Positions 10,406 through 21,539 are shown, counted from the stretch's first letter. The stretch is 40,302 nt of DNA from Coptodactyla brooksi (GCA_033557675.1 JAWQRM010000022.1:1-40302); one strand, 5' to 3'. Numbers and translations: made by a program. The notes: a model not told the origin generated them from the letters alone.

Positions 10406-12700
10406 ATGACCATTTCCTTTGTTTGTAACAATAATTTTCCATCTGTGCCATCGTTAGTGATGCATTTGAAAATACAACATATTCTGCAAAAGAACAGTAC
10501 TTACCGTTGTCGAGAAGCAAACTGCTTAAGAGATTTTTCTGATTTAAATACTTTTAAACGTCATCTAAAATCTAAACATTTATTTAACGTGCATATGAAT
10601 GATTTAAGCCATAATGATTTATGCAGTAGCATCCCTCAGTCATCTGTTGAAACGTGTGCTTCCTTTAATAGTAACGCGAATGTGAAAATATCCTCTTCTC
10701 CGAATACAATGGATACATTTACGAAATTGTTGAATATGGAAACTATGTCATTTTTACCTAAGCTGTATAATTCATCTTTCTTACCACGAAAATATATACA
10801 AGAAATTTTAGATTTTCTTAAGGAATTCCTAAACATTGGTTTTATTTCTTTATTAAAAGAAATTATTTTAAAACCTTTTTATGTTGAAGAAAAATATATT
10901 TCTAACATTAGCATTATGTTTGAAAACTTAATGAATTACTGTTTATAGAACACAATATCTCAGGTTTAAAGAATTCGTAACCAGTGAATATTTTATCAAA
11001 CCTATTGAATATGTTATTGATGGGTATCAGAAAAATATTGATTCAGAAAATCTAACTTCTTTGCAGTTAGCAAATGTTACAGATTTTCTAAATATTTCTA
11101 AAAAAATTGATATAGGAGACAACAAATTTGTTCTGCCTATTGTAATGTATTATGATGACTATGAATGTGATAATCCTGTTAGCTCACATTCTGGAATACA
11201 GAAGTTAGGTGCAGTGTATGTAAATCTACCTACTTGCCCACCAAAATACCCTTCACGACTGCAAAATATATTTTTAGCTTTATTGTTTCATACTAATTCT
11301 AGAATAGAATTTGGAAATGTTGCAGTATTAAAAATTTTGATAGATGAATTGAATTATTTAGAAAAAACTGGTATTACATTTTATACAGAACAGCATGGAC
11401 ATGTGGAAATCCGTTTTGTTTTAATACTTATTCTTGGTGATAATTTAGGTTTACATTCGATTTTGGGATTTACTGAAAGCTTTAATGTCCAATTTAGTTG
11501 CCGCTTTTGTAAAATGAATAAGTTTTCGTGTCGAACTCAAAGTAAGGAGAACAAAACTGGATCGAACTCCACAAAATTATGAATCGACTTAAATGACGCA
11601 TCCAAAACAGGCATTAAAGAAAATTCTGTATTTAATTCATTAAACCATTTTCATGCAGTTCAAAATTATTACGTCGACATAATGCACGACGTATATGAAG
11701 GCATCTGTCATTACGATATGTTGCATGTATTAAGATATTTTTTATATGCGACTCAATATTTTACCTTGGAAACATTAAATAACAGAATGGAAATGTTTAA
11801 TTTTACAGATAGTGTTCAAATAGGTCACCTAAATTATCCAGAGAGTTTCATTTAAAAACTAAAATGTCTTTGTCTGCTCCTGAGATGCTCTGTTTCGTGA
11901 AATATTTTGGCTTGTTTATCGGAGATCTTGTACCAAAATGGTGATGTTTGGTTGAAGTTCTACATTACATTAAGAGAATTGGTTGATCTGATAAATACGT
12001 CGTATGTTGATAAATGGGTTCTTATTAAATTAGACTCGTTTATTGTTAAGGATAACACATTATATTAACAGATGTTTAAAGACAACTTAAAAGCTAAACA
12101 CCATCACTTGTTGCATTATGTATATATAATGGAAAAAAATAGAACCTGTCAAAAGTCTTTCATGTATGAGATATGAATCAAAACACCGGACTCAAAAATA
12201 ACTGCAGATGTTACATGTTCTAGAAAGAGTATTGCAAAAACTTTAGCTATAAAGCATCAGTTAAAAGTTTGCCACCGTTTAATTGTTAAGGAAGGTTTCA
12301 GGGATAACATTATTGTAGGTCCAGAAATATTAGACTTGGAAGAGAATATGCAGACAACCGCCATAAGTTTGGTGAATATGTACCACATTCATTTGTGAAC
12401 AGTTTTGTTACAAAATGGATTCTAGATGCAAATTTACAATACGATTCTAAATCTGTTGTTTTGGTTTCATATCTGGTGAAATTCAATACATTTTGGTAAA
12501 TCTTTGTAAGGAAGTTGGATTTTTATATCACGAAATTTATGTAACAAATTTTTGCTAACATGTCTTTGCGTATGAAGTAGAACAAAACGTTGACAGCAGC
12601 CTTCATTTTGTCGCTTATAACTATTTATTTGAAAACCCAAAAGTGGTATTGCAGAGAATGACCGATGAAAAATTATTTATAAGTGCAGAAAATATGACAT
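10406..12700 (+). pseudogene. CACTA/Tnp2-like transposase, decayed
   Basis: The N-terminus holds C2H2-type fingers: a degenerate first one, then C-x4-C-x12-H-x4-H in YRCREANCLRDF...HLKSKH. After a frameshift near 10935 the catalytic region follows: YYDDYECDNP (about 11146), then LPTCPP...IFLALL, then ILGDNLGLHSILGF (about 11430), CRFC (11499-11510), DIMHDVYEGI (about 11676-11705) and MRYESKH (12165-12185). The order D, D, CxxC, H, E, with the spacing of text around DGFNP and ND.PA in plant Tnp2 proteins, supports a CACTA transposase. A C-terminal block (HVFAYEVE...) extends to about 12700. Breaks are a TGA at 11580-11582, a TAA at 11853-11855 and several later frameshifts. Homology to an animal multicopy family is recognised from memory; the Tnp2 link is my inference. 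Confidence 0.7.
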
Positions 12701-12900
12701 AATTTTATTGCCTACTTTCTTAGAAGTGTTAGATTTATTTTTCTATTAAATTTGTTAACCTTTCTACCTCTAAAAAGATAAGAATGTTTGTTAATTTGGT
12801 GCGAAGAGTTTAATATACTGCTTAGCTTATATCTTATGTATGAGTTTTACCTTACTTATCTTTATCTACATGTAATGCATACCTATTCCTCACACTACCA

Positions 12901-13508
12901 ATGAATAATCCCAAATGATTAGCAATGACAACAAATCTTATTTGGGCTGTTACAAGCAAAAAACAACTCGGATCAACAAAATTAAGTATATGTCACGGCA
13001 CACTAATATGCCACCACAACAAAGAAATTTGAATGTGAAAGCAATAAAGTTTGCAATTACAACACAGTGCTATGACAAATACTTACTTTTGTTAGTGCAA
13101 AAGAAAAATACGTTGCATTAACAAAATAAGCATTCGTTCCAACGCATTTATTTGTTAATACAACAAATAGATGTGCTCTTGGTAATAGTAGTTTGCCCTC
13201 CAAGACAAGTTGTTGTGTTTTGACAAATACACACTTTTGTTGCGCAATGCAAACACAAATGTTATATTAACAAACTAAACATTTGTTACAACACACTCAA
13301 TTTGTTGGCGCAACAAATAAATGTGCTCATGAAAACAACACATTTTGCATTTAGAGTTAAACTGATGTGTTATCACAAATACTTATCTTTGTTCACCCAA
13401 CAAATGTACAATTAAGATTTTTTTTATATGTCAGAACATACACTTTGTTGACCGTATAACTACAAAAAAAAATTTGTTGTGATAAATAAAATTTTGCTCT
13501 TACAAGTT
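12901..13508. repeat. right subterminal repeat zone
   Basis: About 17 CAACAAA/TTTGTTG-type words in mixed orientation lie within about 600 bp. Longer units recur, such as CAACAAATARATGTGCTC at 13161 and 13311. The word is shared with the left subterminal zone. The right zone is longer than the left, as is common for CACTA elements. Confidence 0.65.
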
Positions 13509-13521
13509 ATTTTTCTGAGTG
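13509..13521 (-). repeat. right terminal inverted repeat of the CACTA-like element
   Basis: ATTTTTCTGAGTG, the exact inverse of the left terminus, followed by TA at 13522-13523. Confidence 0.85.
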
Positions 13522-15650
13522 TAGCATTTCGTAATGCCATAGTAGGATTCCTATCCTTCGAACTGGGTCCTTGAGCCTTCTTTTGCGAGGTTATCAACCC
13601 TTTCGTTTCCTGAGATTCCCGCATGCCCTGGCACCCACAATAGTATTACCCTATTGTTCTCTGCCAGTTGCTTGAGGGATTGTCTACAGTATTGCGCTTC
13701 TATGCTCTCAATCTTGAAGGATTTGAGCATTTGTAGTGCCGACTGGCAGTCTGCAATACAGATCCTTACCCTTTGCATACCTCTTCGGATACATTCTTCG
13801 GCACATAGGCCTATAACAATTATTTCCGCCTGAAGAATGGTCGGGGTGTGGCACAGGGCCATGGCTAGCTCGTAGTCTGGCCCCTTTATGCCAATTTCTG
13901 CTTCTTCGTCCATTTTAGACCCGACAGTATACCACACTGAGAACGTTTTTCTTATTTCTTCTAATTTGAGACTTAAACTTTGTCGGTGATCGATTTCGAC
14001 CATGCAGCTTGTCGCAAAACCATATGACCTGCTAATCACGTCCTTCTGCATTCCTAAGGCCTTTGGGTAGGCTGTTTTTTAAGACTCCCAAGTGGCCGAT
14101 CATATCCCCTGGTATGTGTTTGTACCAGGTGATTCTTAAGGCGTCTATTGCTGCTTCTCTTCTCACATGCAGGTACAGGGGAGTGCGATTCAGCATCGTC
14201 TGTAGTGCTTCGGTGGGGCAGCTATTAGCCGCCCCTGTGATACCAAGGCAGGCTAGTCATTGTAGCCTGCGCAGTTTGCCTTGGGTTACCGTCTCTGTGG
14301 TTTTTGTCCACCAAAGAACTGATCCATAAGTGATAATTGGCCTAATCACTGTTAGGTACAGCCAATGTATCATTTTGGGTTTTAATCCCCATTTTGTCCC
14401 AAAAAGCCTTCGACAGGACCATATTGCCTTTGCGGCTTTAGCAAGGACTGTGTCAACGTGGTTTCTCCAGTTTAGTTTTTGATCCACGCTGATTCCCAGA
14501 TACTTGACCTTTTTGGAGAGGTTTATTTGTGTTGCATTCATAGTGGGGGGCCTTAGATTCAGCATCCTTCTTTTTGTGAATGGAACAACAGTAGTTTTAT
14601 TTGAGTTAACATTTAAACCCTTGTCAGCACACCATCTACTGATTCGTGTCAAGGCACTTTGCATGCGATTAGACAGTGCCATCATACTTGTCTCTAACCG
14701 TGAGTACGAGGTCATCTGCGTAACCTTCAATGTCCTAACCTGCCTCCGACAAGTCAGCCATTAGTCCGTCGACCACCAGGGACCACAGTAGGGATGAAAG
14801 GACCCCCACCCCTCTTGTTGGCAGCCCCTGACTGCATCCACGGTGACTGAGACGTGTCCAATGGTAGCCGTAATTATTGGTTCTCGCGACATTGATTGTA
14901 TCCACTTTTGGGTAGAGGCTTCCAAGCCTCTTAGCTCAGTGGCCCTTTCTATAAAACTGAAGGTTGTATTGTCAAATGCGCCCTCTAGATCTGAAAAGGC
15001 GCATTTTCCATAGCTTTAGGGTTTTTTCTATGTCCTCTACTAAGGAGTGAAGAGCATCTGATGTGGATTTGCCAGCTGACAGGTAAACTGGTTTTTGTGT
15101 AGGAGCATCGTCTCCAGGATTCCGTCCTTAATGTGTCTATTAATGATTTTCTCTCTTCTACCTTTGAAATAAACACCACGTTAACTTTCCTCCACGCTTT
15201 GGGTATGTGGCGCAGCATGTAACCTGAGCGGAAGATGGATTAGGATGGGAAGAAGTTCGTTCACCCTTTCTGGAGTAAGGTGGCAAAGATTCCATCTTAC
15301 TCTGCGGCTTTGTATGGCCTAAATCCACTAACCGCTCAAATTATTTTGTTAGGTGTGAAAATCTTTTTGGCAAATCTCTTGCTCTTCTTAGTTCGGCGAT
15401 TAACCGCCCTTACTTCTTCCTCAAGAGACTCATTTTACCGAATTATATGTTACCCCGGGAAGTGGCTGCTAAGAGTACAAATTCCATGCCGTCCTGCGGG
15501 GTTTTGGTATAATCTCCATTGGGCTTTCTCAACTCTCATGATCTCCTTTTAAACCTTCTCAGTTCTTTGTGGTACTCAGAGAGGGCTTTGTGGACCAGAG
15601 ATCTGCAAGTTATTGTACTGTAACTCGATTATGAGAAGCTTTGTCACCTG
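13522..15650 (-). pseudogene. non-LTR retrotransposon ORF2: reverse transcriptase and RNase H (proximal half)
   Basis: Minus-strand remnant of an LOA/I-like non-LTR element. In coding order: a pre-RT segment (about 15650-15300), GFRPYKAAE.DGIFATLLQKG (near 15330-15250), HIPKAWRKVNVVFISK (about 15215-15160), a jump to the ERLIDRHI-like segment indicating a deletion, LPTRGVGVLSSLLW, and YADDLVLTV (14711-14722 encodes YADD). The thumb follows (NSNKTTVVPFTKRR, VKYLGISVD, RPIITYGSVLWW), then RNase H (14051-13551) with QAEI, IADCQSAL and VPGHAGISGNERVDNLAKEG. The first RNase H aspartate (TDGSK) is now TVGSK, a single-base change. Frameshifts and a TAG at 13551-13553 make it dead. The endonuclease domain is absent. 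The 3' remainder lies at 6420-6929. Confidence 0.85.
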
Positions 15651-16380
15651 TGGTACCTATTATTTTTCCTTAACAAGTTGTTCTTACAGATGATTTAGAA
15701 AACTGTAATTGTAGTAAATTGATTAACATTTACTTTACTTTGCGAATATCGTCGAAGGCCGATTTTATTTTTTAAAAATACGTGTCAAACTTTGATGCAA
15801 ATTTTTATCTTCACTTGTCTTTTTCACTAGTTGGACCCCAAAAGGGATGCGCTTAAAAGTGACTTTAGTCAAAATAGCTTCATGCAACAGTAAAATTATA
15901 TTTTAAATACTTACTTACTTTACGCCGTTCGAATATATTATATCTGCGTGGGAGCTTGAAACACAGCATTTGTATTTGGTAATTCGACGGTTAAATCACA
16001 CATACTGACCGTGCCGGTGTCGTAAAACGGATGGTTTTATGGAAAAGCGCACCGAAAGTCGTGTTGTTTGATTCTGTTGAGTTATGCCGGGCGCAGCATG
16101 ACCGAGGAGAAGGACTCCGAACAGCGGGACGTTGGATAACCCCTCGCTTTACACCTACGGCATAATAAAATCAACTCCAATAAAACTGGCAAAGTGAAGA
16201 TATAATACTCCTATATCACGGTCGTCTATTTACCATTAAACGAATACGTGAATGCTTAAGACACTGCTTGTTGCTCGGGGGGTATTAAAAGCGAGTCAAG
16301 GTGCGTTGATATTGTACGAAACAGGAACGTTATTTTTAGAAGTTGATTTTTTAGAGATGTCAAGTCACTTAATAATAAAT

Positions 16381-16422
16381 AATTCTAGGAATGAGTATTA
16401 TGTAATACTCATTCTTAGAATT
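16381..16422. repeat. 20-bp inverted repeat, 2-nt loop
   Basis: The arms 16381-16400 and 16403-16422 are reverse complements with one mismatch, separated by TG. Confidence 0.85.
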
Positions 16423-18607
16423 ACTATCGCTATTACTATTGTAATAAATTGCCTTCAAAAGCAAATGATTGAGTCAGAAATGTTTGATTAGTGAGTGGGA
16501 TAAATTTATTTGTAAATCCGCTTTCCTGTCACCACTGCATCAATACTAAAAAATATCTGCTGAAAGACTAAATGCTAACCGATTTATGATGCTATTTATT
16601 CTAGAAAGGGACACCTAATTGCTTCCTAATTGCTCTGGCACAATTAATTATAACGCAATTAAGCAATTAGAGTCAAATGAAAAATGGAATAATACTAGAA
16701 TAGGATATGGAAAACTAAATATGAGTGAGAGAACATAGAAGTGGAACACAGAAGACAATAGGTTTAAGAACATGGTAATTAGAAATAAGGAAAGGAAACA
16801 CCAGGCAGATACACCCAAGAAAAGAGGACAATGGGCAAACTAACAGATGAAACAGGGCGAAACAATGGTTACGAATAAAGGATAATAGGAAAAATAAAAA
16901 CGAAAAGGTGGGGTGCATGGAACATTCTTTAACTAGAACTGGAGATAGAAAAAATTATCTAATAATAATAAATGATCAATATTAAATGAACAATACTCCA
17001 ATAGAAATAATTAGTTCCACAATGTCTAACGCAGCATCATTTAGCTATGGAACTAGTCACTTTGTTCCCTCTTGCTTAGTAACTTCTAATCCTTACCCCG
17101 TAGCAATTTATCAGGTGTAGCTTTTTGCAATATATCTAAGAATAATAGTACTACTACGAGATGGCATTTAAAATTATACTTTCAAAAAAATTGAGTAAAT
17201 TTTTTAAATTTTAAAATTGTTAATCGCAGTGGGAAATATCAACGGAAGGGTTGGATAGTTCATATTTTTAAGGAAGTAAACTGTTTTGATCAGAGTGAAA
17301 ACAGGATACGAGGTGAACAATGATCTCTACCTAGTAATCACAAATATGAAAATAAGCACAAAAAATGTTTACTTGTTTGCTGGAACGCATGGTGAATTGG
17401 GGAAATAGTGTAATAAATTAGAAGAAAAATAATAGCTGTGGCGCAATTATTTCGGAAATAATAAAAATGAGACCTGTTATCAAGAATATAAGAACAAAAC
17501 AGAAAAATTAAGTAGCTAGAAAGAGGCGAAAGTTAAGCTTATTATGTGGAAAGAATTTGGAATATGAATAAACAGAGAGGCCGATGGTAAGCCTATCATG
17601 TTATATTGTACACTTAGAGGTTTAAGAAAATAAAAGGAGAGCACTCAGGAACATTCTCAGTGAAGAAAATAATACCGTTGACTATGTAGATACAAAAATG
17701 AAAACATGTTTTCATTTCACATGTCAACATACCTACCACACTTCGTAAGATGGCATACGCCACTTAATAGTAAATAAATATCAATAGATACGACAATGAG
17801 TTAGTTAAAACCACTCACTTTAGTTAAAGTGAGTTAAAGCCACTCATTGGATGTAAATGCTAAATACTAAGGATGGGTCTTTCGATTGCCGCGTTTTTTA
17901 TGGAATTCTTAGTGGCTTAAGGCCTTAACACTCATTCTGTTCACGGTTCAGAGCTACCAGACCGATTAGAGATCTTTGTCACCTGTTAATAGCTATAAAA
18001 TATTAACGCACACTTTGGAAACTGACACTTTGCAAAGCTAATACATGTACAAAAGCAGGTTTGTTAAAAAGTTTGTAACTTGCGACACTGCAGAGTCTGC
18101 TAATTCTACTTTCGTTTTCCCCTTCCCATAATAGTACCAGTATTATCATACTGGTGTCAAAATCCGCACAAAAGCAACAATACCAAGCGATGAAATGGAT
18201 AGAAATACAAGAAAACTAATCATAATAGCAAGAACGATATTGTCAATGATATTGTTCAACTTTAGACGCTATACTTAGCAAATGCAAATCGAAATCGGAA
18301 GGAACAATATTTGATACTTAACACCACTAGCCCATGCGCATGATGAAGGGTAGAATTAGGCATACGTTTACGCTTACAATTGAAACCTAATGAAGCTAAC
18401 TTAATGGATATCGAGAGCCATTTATGGAAATAAAAGAAAGGAGATATACAAGAAGAACAGATTAAGAAATATTGTAGCAGCAATCAAAAAGAACGATAAA
18501 TACCAAAACAAAGCACAAGATGGTCATTTAAAATACGCAATATAAATAGAACCACAAAGTTGATACTGTAGGTAGCACCATTTGGAAAAAAAGAAAGGTA
18601 GGCCAAG

Positions 18608-18640
18608 AAAATATGGTTTTACAGTGTAAAACCATATTTT
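18608..18640. repeat. 16-bp inverted repeat, 1-nt loop
   Basis: AAAATATGGTTTTACA and its exact complement surround a single G. Confidence 0.9.
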
Positions 18641-19097
18641 ATTTTAGATTTAGAAAAGTTGAAAGGCATCTAGTAATCTTTCTCAATCTATCGGTCATGG
18701 CAGAAATTGGGTCGTGTTAAATTTTGAATGAATCACGTCAAAGCGAGGATCTAGCGAAGTGCTCAAGATCTAGTAAAGAATTATTCAATTACTTTTAATA
18801 ATTTAATAATTCTAGAACAAATTTTGATACCATACGCCTCATGCTCAAGACATGCTTGGCATAAGTCAAATGATATATCAATATCTTCAGCACCCTCTAT
18901 GGTAGGGATTCGGCGATTATCCATAACCATTTTCTTTACTTTTTCGACATTGTCATTGGTTTATCATATATTCATGTCTTCACGGCTCCCTTGAGACAAC
19001 ACTTATGTCTTCCATTAGCAGACCCGCGAAGAGACCCTGATGAAAGACTGAGATGATGAAAGAAAGATGAGAGCGACGAAAGACTGTAAGTGTTTCA

Positions 19098-19146
19098 TCC
19101 CTCCTGATGATGATAGTTTGTTCGAGAAATGTACGTCGAGCAAGTA
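19098..19146 (+). ncRNA. hammerhead-ribozyme-like motif (copy 2)
   Basis: This copy keeps the canonical CTGATGA (19104-19110), GAAA (19126-19129) and GTC (19135-19137), with CTC/GAG able to start helix I. Helix II has lost its pairing, the reverse of copy 1, where helix II is perfect but the CTGATGA box is altered. The flank after the cleavage triplet (GAGCAAGTATTTTCCAGTTTTG) matches copy 1, so both come from one retroelement family. Confidence 0.4.
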
Positions 19147-19325
19147 TTTTCCAGTTTTGGAGTAAGTATTTTTTCGAGCAAGTATTCGAAATTAAGAAAG
19201 ATTTACATTCGTCGTTGCAACGACATCAGTTTGACTTTTTTATTTGTTAAAAATAAAAAATTGTGGGAGTGTAATACGCATTTTTTGAACGGTCAAATGA
19301 GAGGATAATTTTCAAAGAGATGAGA

Positions 19326-19440
19326 GTGAAATACCATATCTCAGTGGTAGAGTGGTCGCCGTGAAATCGGAAGGTTGTAGGTTCAAATTCTGGTAGGGAT
19401 ATGATTATTTCCTTTATTTATTAAAGAATAAAAATTACAA
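19326..19440 (+). repeat. tRNA-derived SINE-like copy 4
   Basis: The best-preserved copy of the family. Box A TATCTCAGTGGTAGAGTGG begins near 19337, an anticodon-like arm CCGTGAAATCGG follows, box B GGTTCAAATTC is at 19380-19390, and then GGTAGGGATATGATTATTT and an A/T-rich tail. ACCA near the start can pair with TGGT after box B, as in an acceptor stem. Confidence 0.6.
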
Positions 19441-19575
19441 AGAATTTTACATTTAAAGTTCTGACCTTTAAATTTTCAAATGTATTAAAAAACACTACAA
19501 ATTCCTTTTAATGGTACACAAAGTGGTAAATTCAATTAGATGTACTTTAATAATTGGGTCTAATTACTTGTTTAA

Positions 19576-19659
19576 CACGTTCCGTGCGGACCCTTACGTT
19601 CCTACCAAATTCACCAAGCTAAGGCTCATGCCTGATAAGCGTCCTCCGCACGGAACGTG
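19576..19659. mobile_element. 84-bp miniature piggyBac-like element
   Basis: The perfect 15-bp inverted ends CACGTTCCGTGCGGA at 19576-19590 and 19645-19659 are each bordered by TTAA (19572-19575 and 19660-19663). TTAA duplication and a CAC start are characteristic of the piggyBac superfamily. It is far too short to encode protein, so it would depend on a transposase elsewhere in the genome. Confidence 0.7.
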
Positions 19660-19663
19660 TTAA

Positions 19664-21438
19664 TAACATACAAATAAATTATGCCACTTGTGATGAATTT
19701 CCTTCTAGTTCCACAAGTCGTCAACGATTTGTGGAACAAGTCGTATCCAAATATTTAAAGAAATAGCAACATTTCTTTGGGTTCTCATAACGAAATTCAA
19801 TTAACAACTAAAGTACTAATGTATATTTATTGATTTATTCCTACTCTTGCTATTATTTATATGCATGTAGTCAAGTGATAGTACGCGACATTCATTATAT
19901 GTGCATTGATATGAAATAATCCAGAGTCAGAAAAGCTTATGAATAAATTTCAACAGTTTCATAAACAGTTAATAGTGAATCAATTGTTCGACAATCTTCA
20001 CGTGTAAGCAGTATTGCCAAATGTACTGCTAACTTCATCAGGAGGATATGTCGAGTATTAAAACGGTATTGCTGTGGTTGAAGTCTTTGCTAGTTTTAGT
20101 GAGAAGAACTTTTTGATGTAATTCACAATCCCTCAAGCGCACCTTTTTATATCTACGAATAAGGAGGATATTGCTGGTAAACGAAATCCTGCATCACCAG
20201 TATATAATAAGAAAAATTTACGCACTGTATATGTGCGTCAACATTCCATTATTTTTTCCGCATATTAACTTATTTAATTTACTTATTTAATTTAATTTAC
20301 TCTATTCATTACATTTATTTTATACAAGTTTGCTGTTTGTTCGTGGACATTTCGGCTAATTATGAAAGATTTTTTACTATTTGTTGACACAAGCAAATAA
20401 ATTGACCGCCCGACTGAAAAACTACGAGAGACCATCGATGACTTAAAGGCGGAGTAGTTATCGTGAAAGCAGAAGGTTCGAATTACTAGTTACAAGTTAC
20501 ATTCGAACTTCTGACATTTCTTGTGTTGCAATAAACTCTGCAAGATGCCGTTTGCCCTGCTAAATTGAGAGTTGTTTCGATTTTGAAGTTTCATTTTCTA
20601 GCGCAACACAGTTTTGATCAAAACTGGCCGTTCTGTTGTTCATTTTTTTTTGCAGAATGTAGAGTTTTTAGAGAGAATTTTCTACTTATCGTCATAGATA
20701 TGTGATAAATCAAAAATTACGAGTTGGTAAGGTACCTCTAATCAACAATAATCATGATTGCCTTACAGTTCTAGTATGTCCCGCGCAAACCGACTGACTA
20801 CTTTCGAGCTAGCCAATCTTAACTCAGTAACGAACAATTTCGAACGAGTGTAAGTGCATTGGTCACTGCAATGCTCACTGCTCACTGATAACCATAAATC
20901 AGAATGTGGGTACTTTCTAAGGTTCTCTTCTCAAAAGTAGTAAAATTGAACCAAAATTCATCCAAGAAGTAAAATATGAATTACTTTGCAGTGTTTGTAG
21001 TGGCAGATTTTTCCGAAAATTGTCCTTTTCAACTGCAAGATAATGAGAAGGCTGTGCAATCCGCCAGTCACCAATTCCTCTGCTCACACTATATAAGTGT
21101 GATGTCCAATTGCTAAATTGTAATCATCTCGCACAGTGAGATGCACAAAATACTACTATTCATTCGTTTTAGAAAATCTACCTTTCTGACGGTGCAGTAA
21201 ACCAGAAATTCAATATTATGATAATGATGCAATAATTTGAAGTGAACGACATACCAGTTGAACGACACTTTTTCGCCTCTTTTTAGAGAAAACGTCCATA
21301 TGACGACTTGGCCATAACATATTTCATGATTAAGAAATCCACACACAAATGCAACTACGTGTATCGGCCGCGAAGCATATTCTTCGAATAAACTTTTAAT
21401 TCGCAAGAAAAGATAATAAATTCGAATATTTATAACAT
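19664..21438. other. no gene; weak SINE-like trace
   Basis: AT-rich non-coding sequence. At about 20440-20500 the text GTGAAAGCAGAAGGTTCGAATT resembles the SINE-like family with an internal deletion. A perfect 18-bp palindrome (CAGTTTTGATCAAAACTG) is at 20608-20625. The minus-strand frame 21113-21406 has no recognisable motif. Confidence 0.35.
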
Positions 21439-21493
21439 GCCTTAAAGACGACTTAAAGAAGCCTTAAAGATGCCTTAAAGATGCCTTAAAGAA
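21439..21493 (+). repeat. 11-bp minisatellite, five units
   Basis: Five head-to-tail 11-mers of consensus GCCTTAAAGAT, with units differing at one to three positions. Confidence 0.85.
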
Positions 21494-21539
21494 GTCGGCG
21501 TCCTAAAAAATCCACAAAGGTGACCTGCATAACGGCAGG

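Larger units (their letters stand above)
6930..13521 (+). mobile_element. CACTA-like DNA transposon, 6,592 bp, nested in a LINE
   Basis: The termini are perfect 13-bp inverted repeats, CACTCAGAAAAAT at 6930-6942 and its complement at 13509-13521. Both are flanked by TA (6928-6929 and 13522-13523), taken as a 2-bp target duplication. Subterminal zones on both sides are packed with CAACAAA/TTTGTTG words. Inside, in plus orientation, lie two decayed genes (8790-10393 and 10406-12700). Removing the element with one TA copy restores a continuous LINE reading frame across the junction, which confirms both borders. CACT-starting ends, short duplications, subterminal repeats, a Tnp2-like transposase and a second gene are hallmarks of the CACTA/Mirage/Chapaev group. 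The copy is inactive because of stops, frameshifts and fold-back insertions. Confidence 0.85.
15651..19097. other. non-coding desert with inverted repeats
   Basis: No gene recognised. The ORF at 16252-16491 runs through an inverted repeat and shows no motif. A more GC-rich block at about 15990-16150 stands out in base composition and could be an old repeat that I cannot name. Inverted repeats at 16381-16422, 18136-18155 and 18608-18640 are the clearest structure. Confidence 0.4.

Noticed and set aside
6927..13524. A 3-bp target duplication for the CACTA-like element
   Set aside because: The outside triplets are GTA on the left and TAG on the right, which do not match. Only TA is shared, and removing one TA keeps the LINE frame.
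14063..14764. Plus-strand frames opposite the LINE
   Set aside because: Complement shadows of the minus-strand reverse transcriptase and RNase H.
15990..16150. GC-richer block as a possible gene or Helitron end
   Set aside because: No long frame and no hairpin-CTRR end could be demonstrated; left as unnamed old repeat.
16252..16491. 79-codon frame
   Set aside because: It passes through a 20-bp inverted repeat, which creates a mirrored hydrophobic translation; no domain resemblance.
19326..19400. A functional tRNA gene
   Set aside because: The anticodon arm and acceptor pairing are incomplete, and the same sequence recurs as degenerate copies, so a SINE-like repeat fits better.
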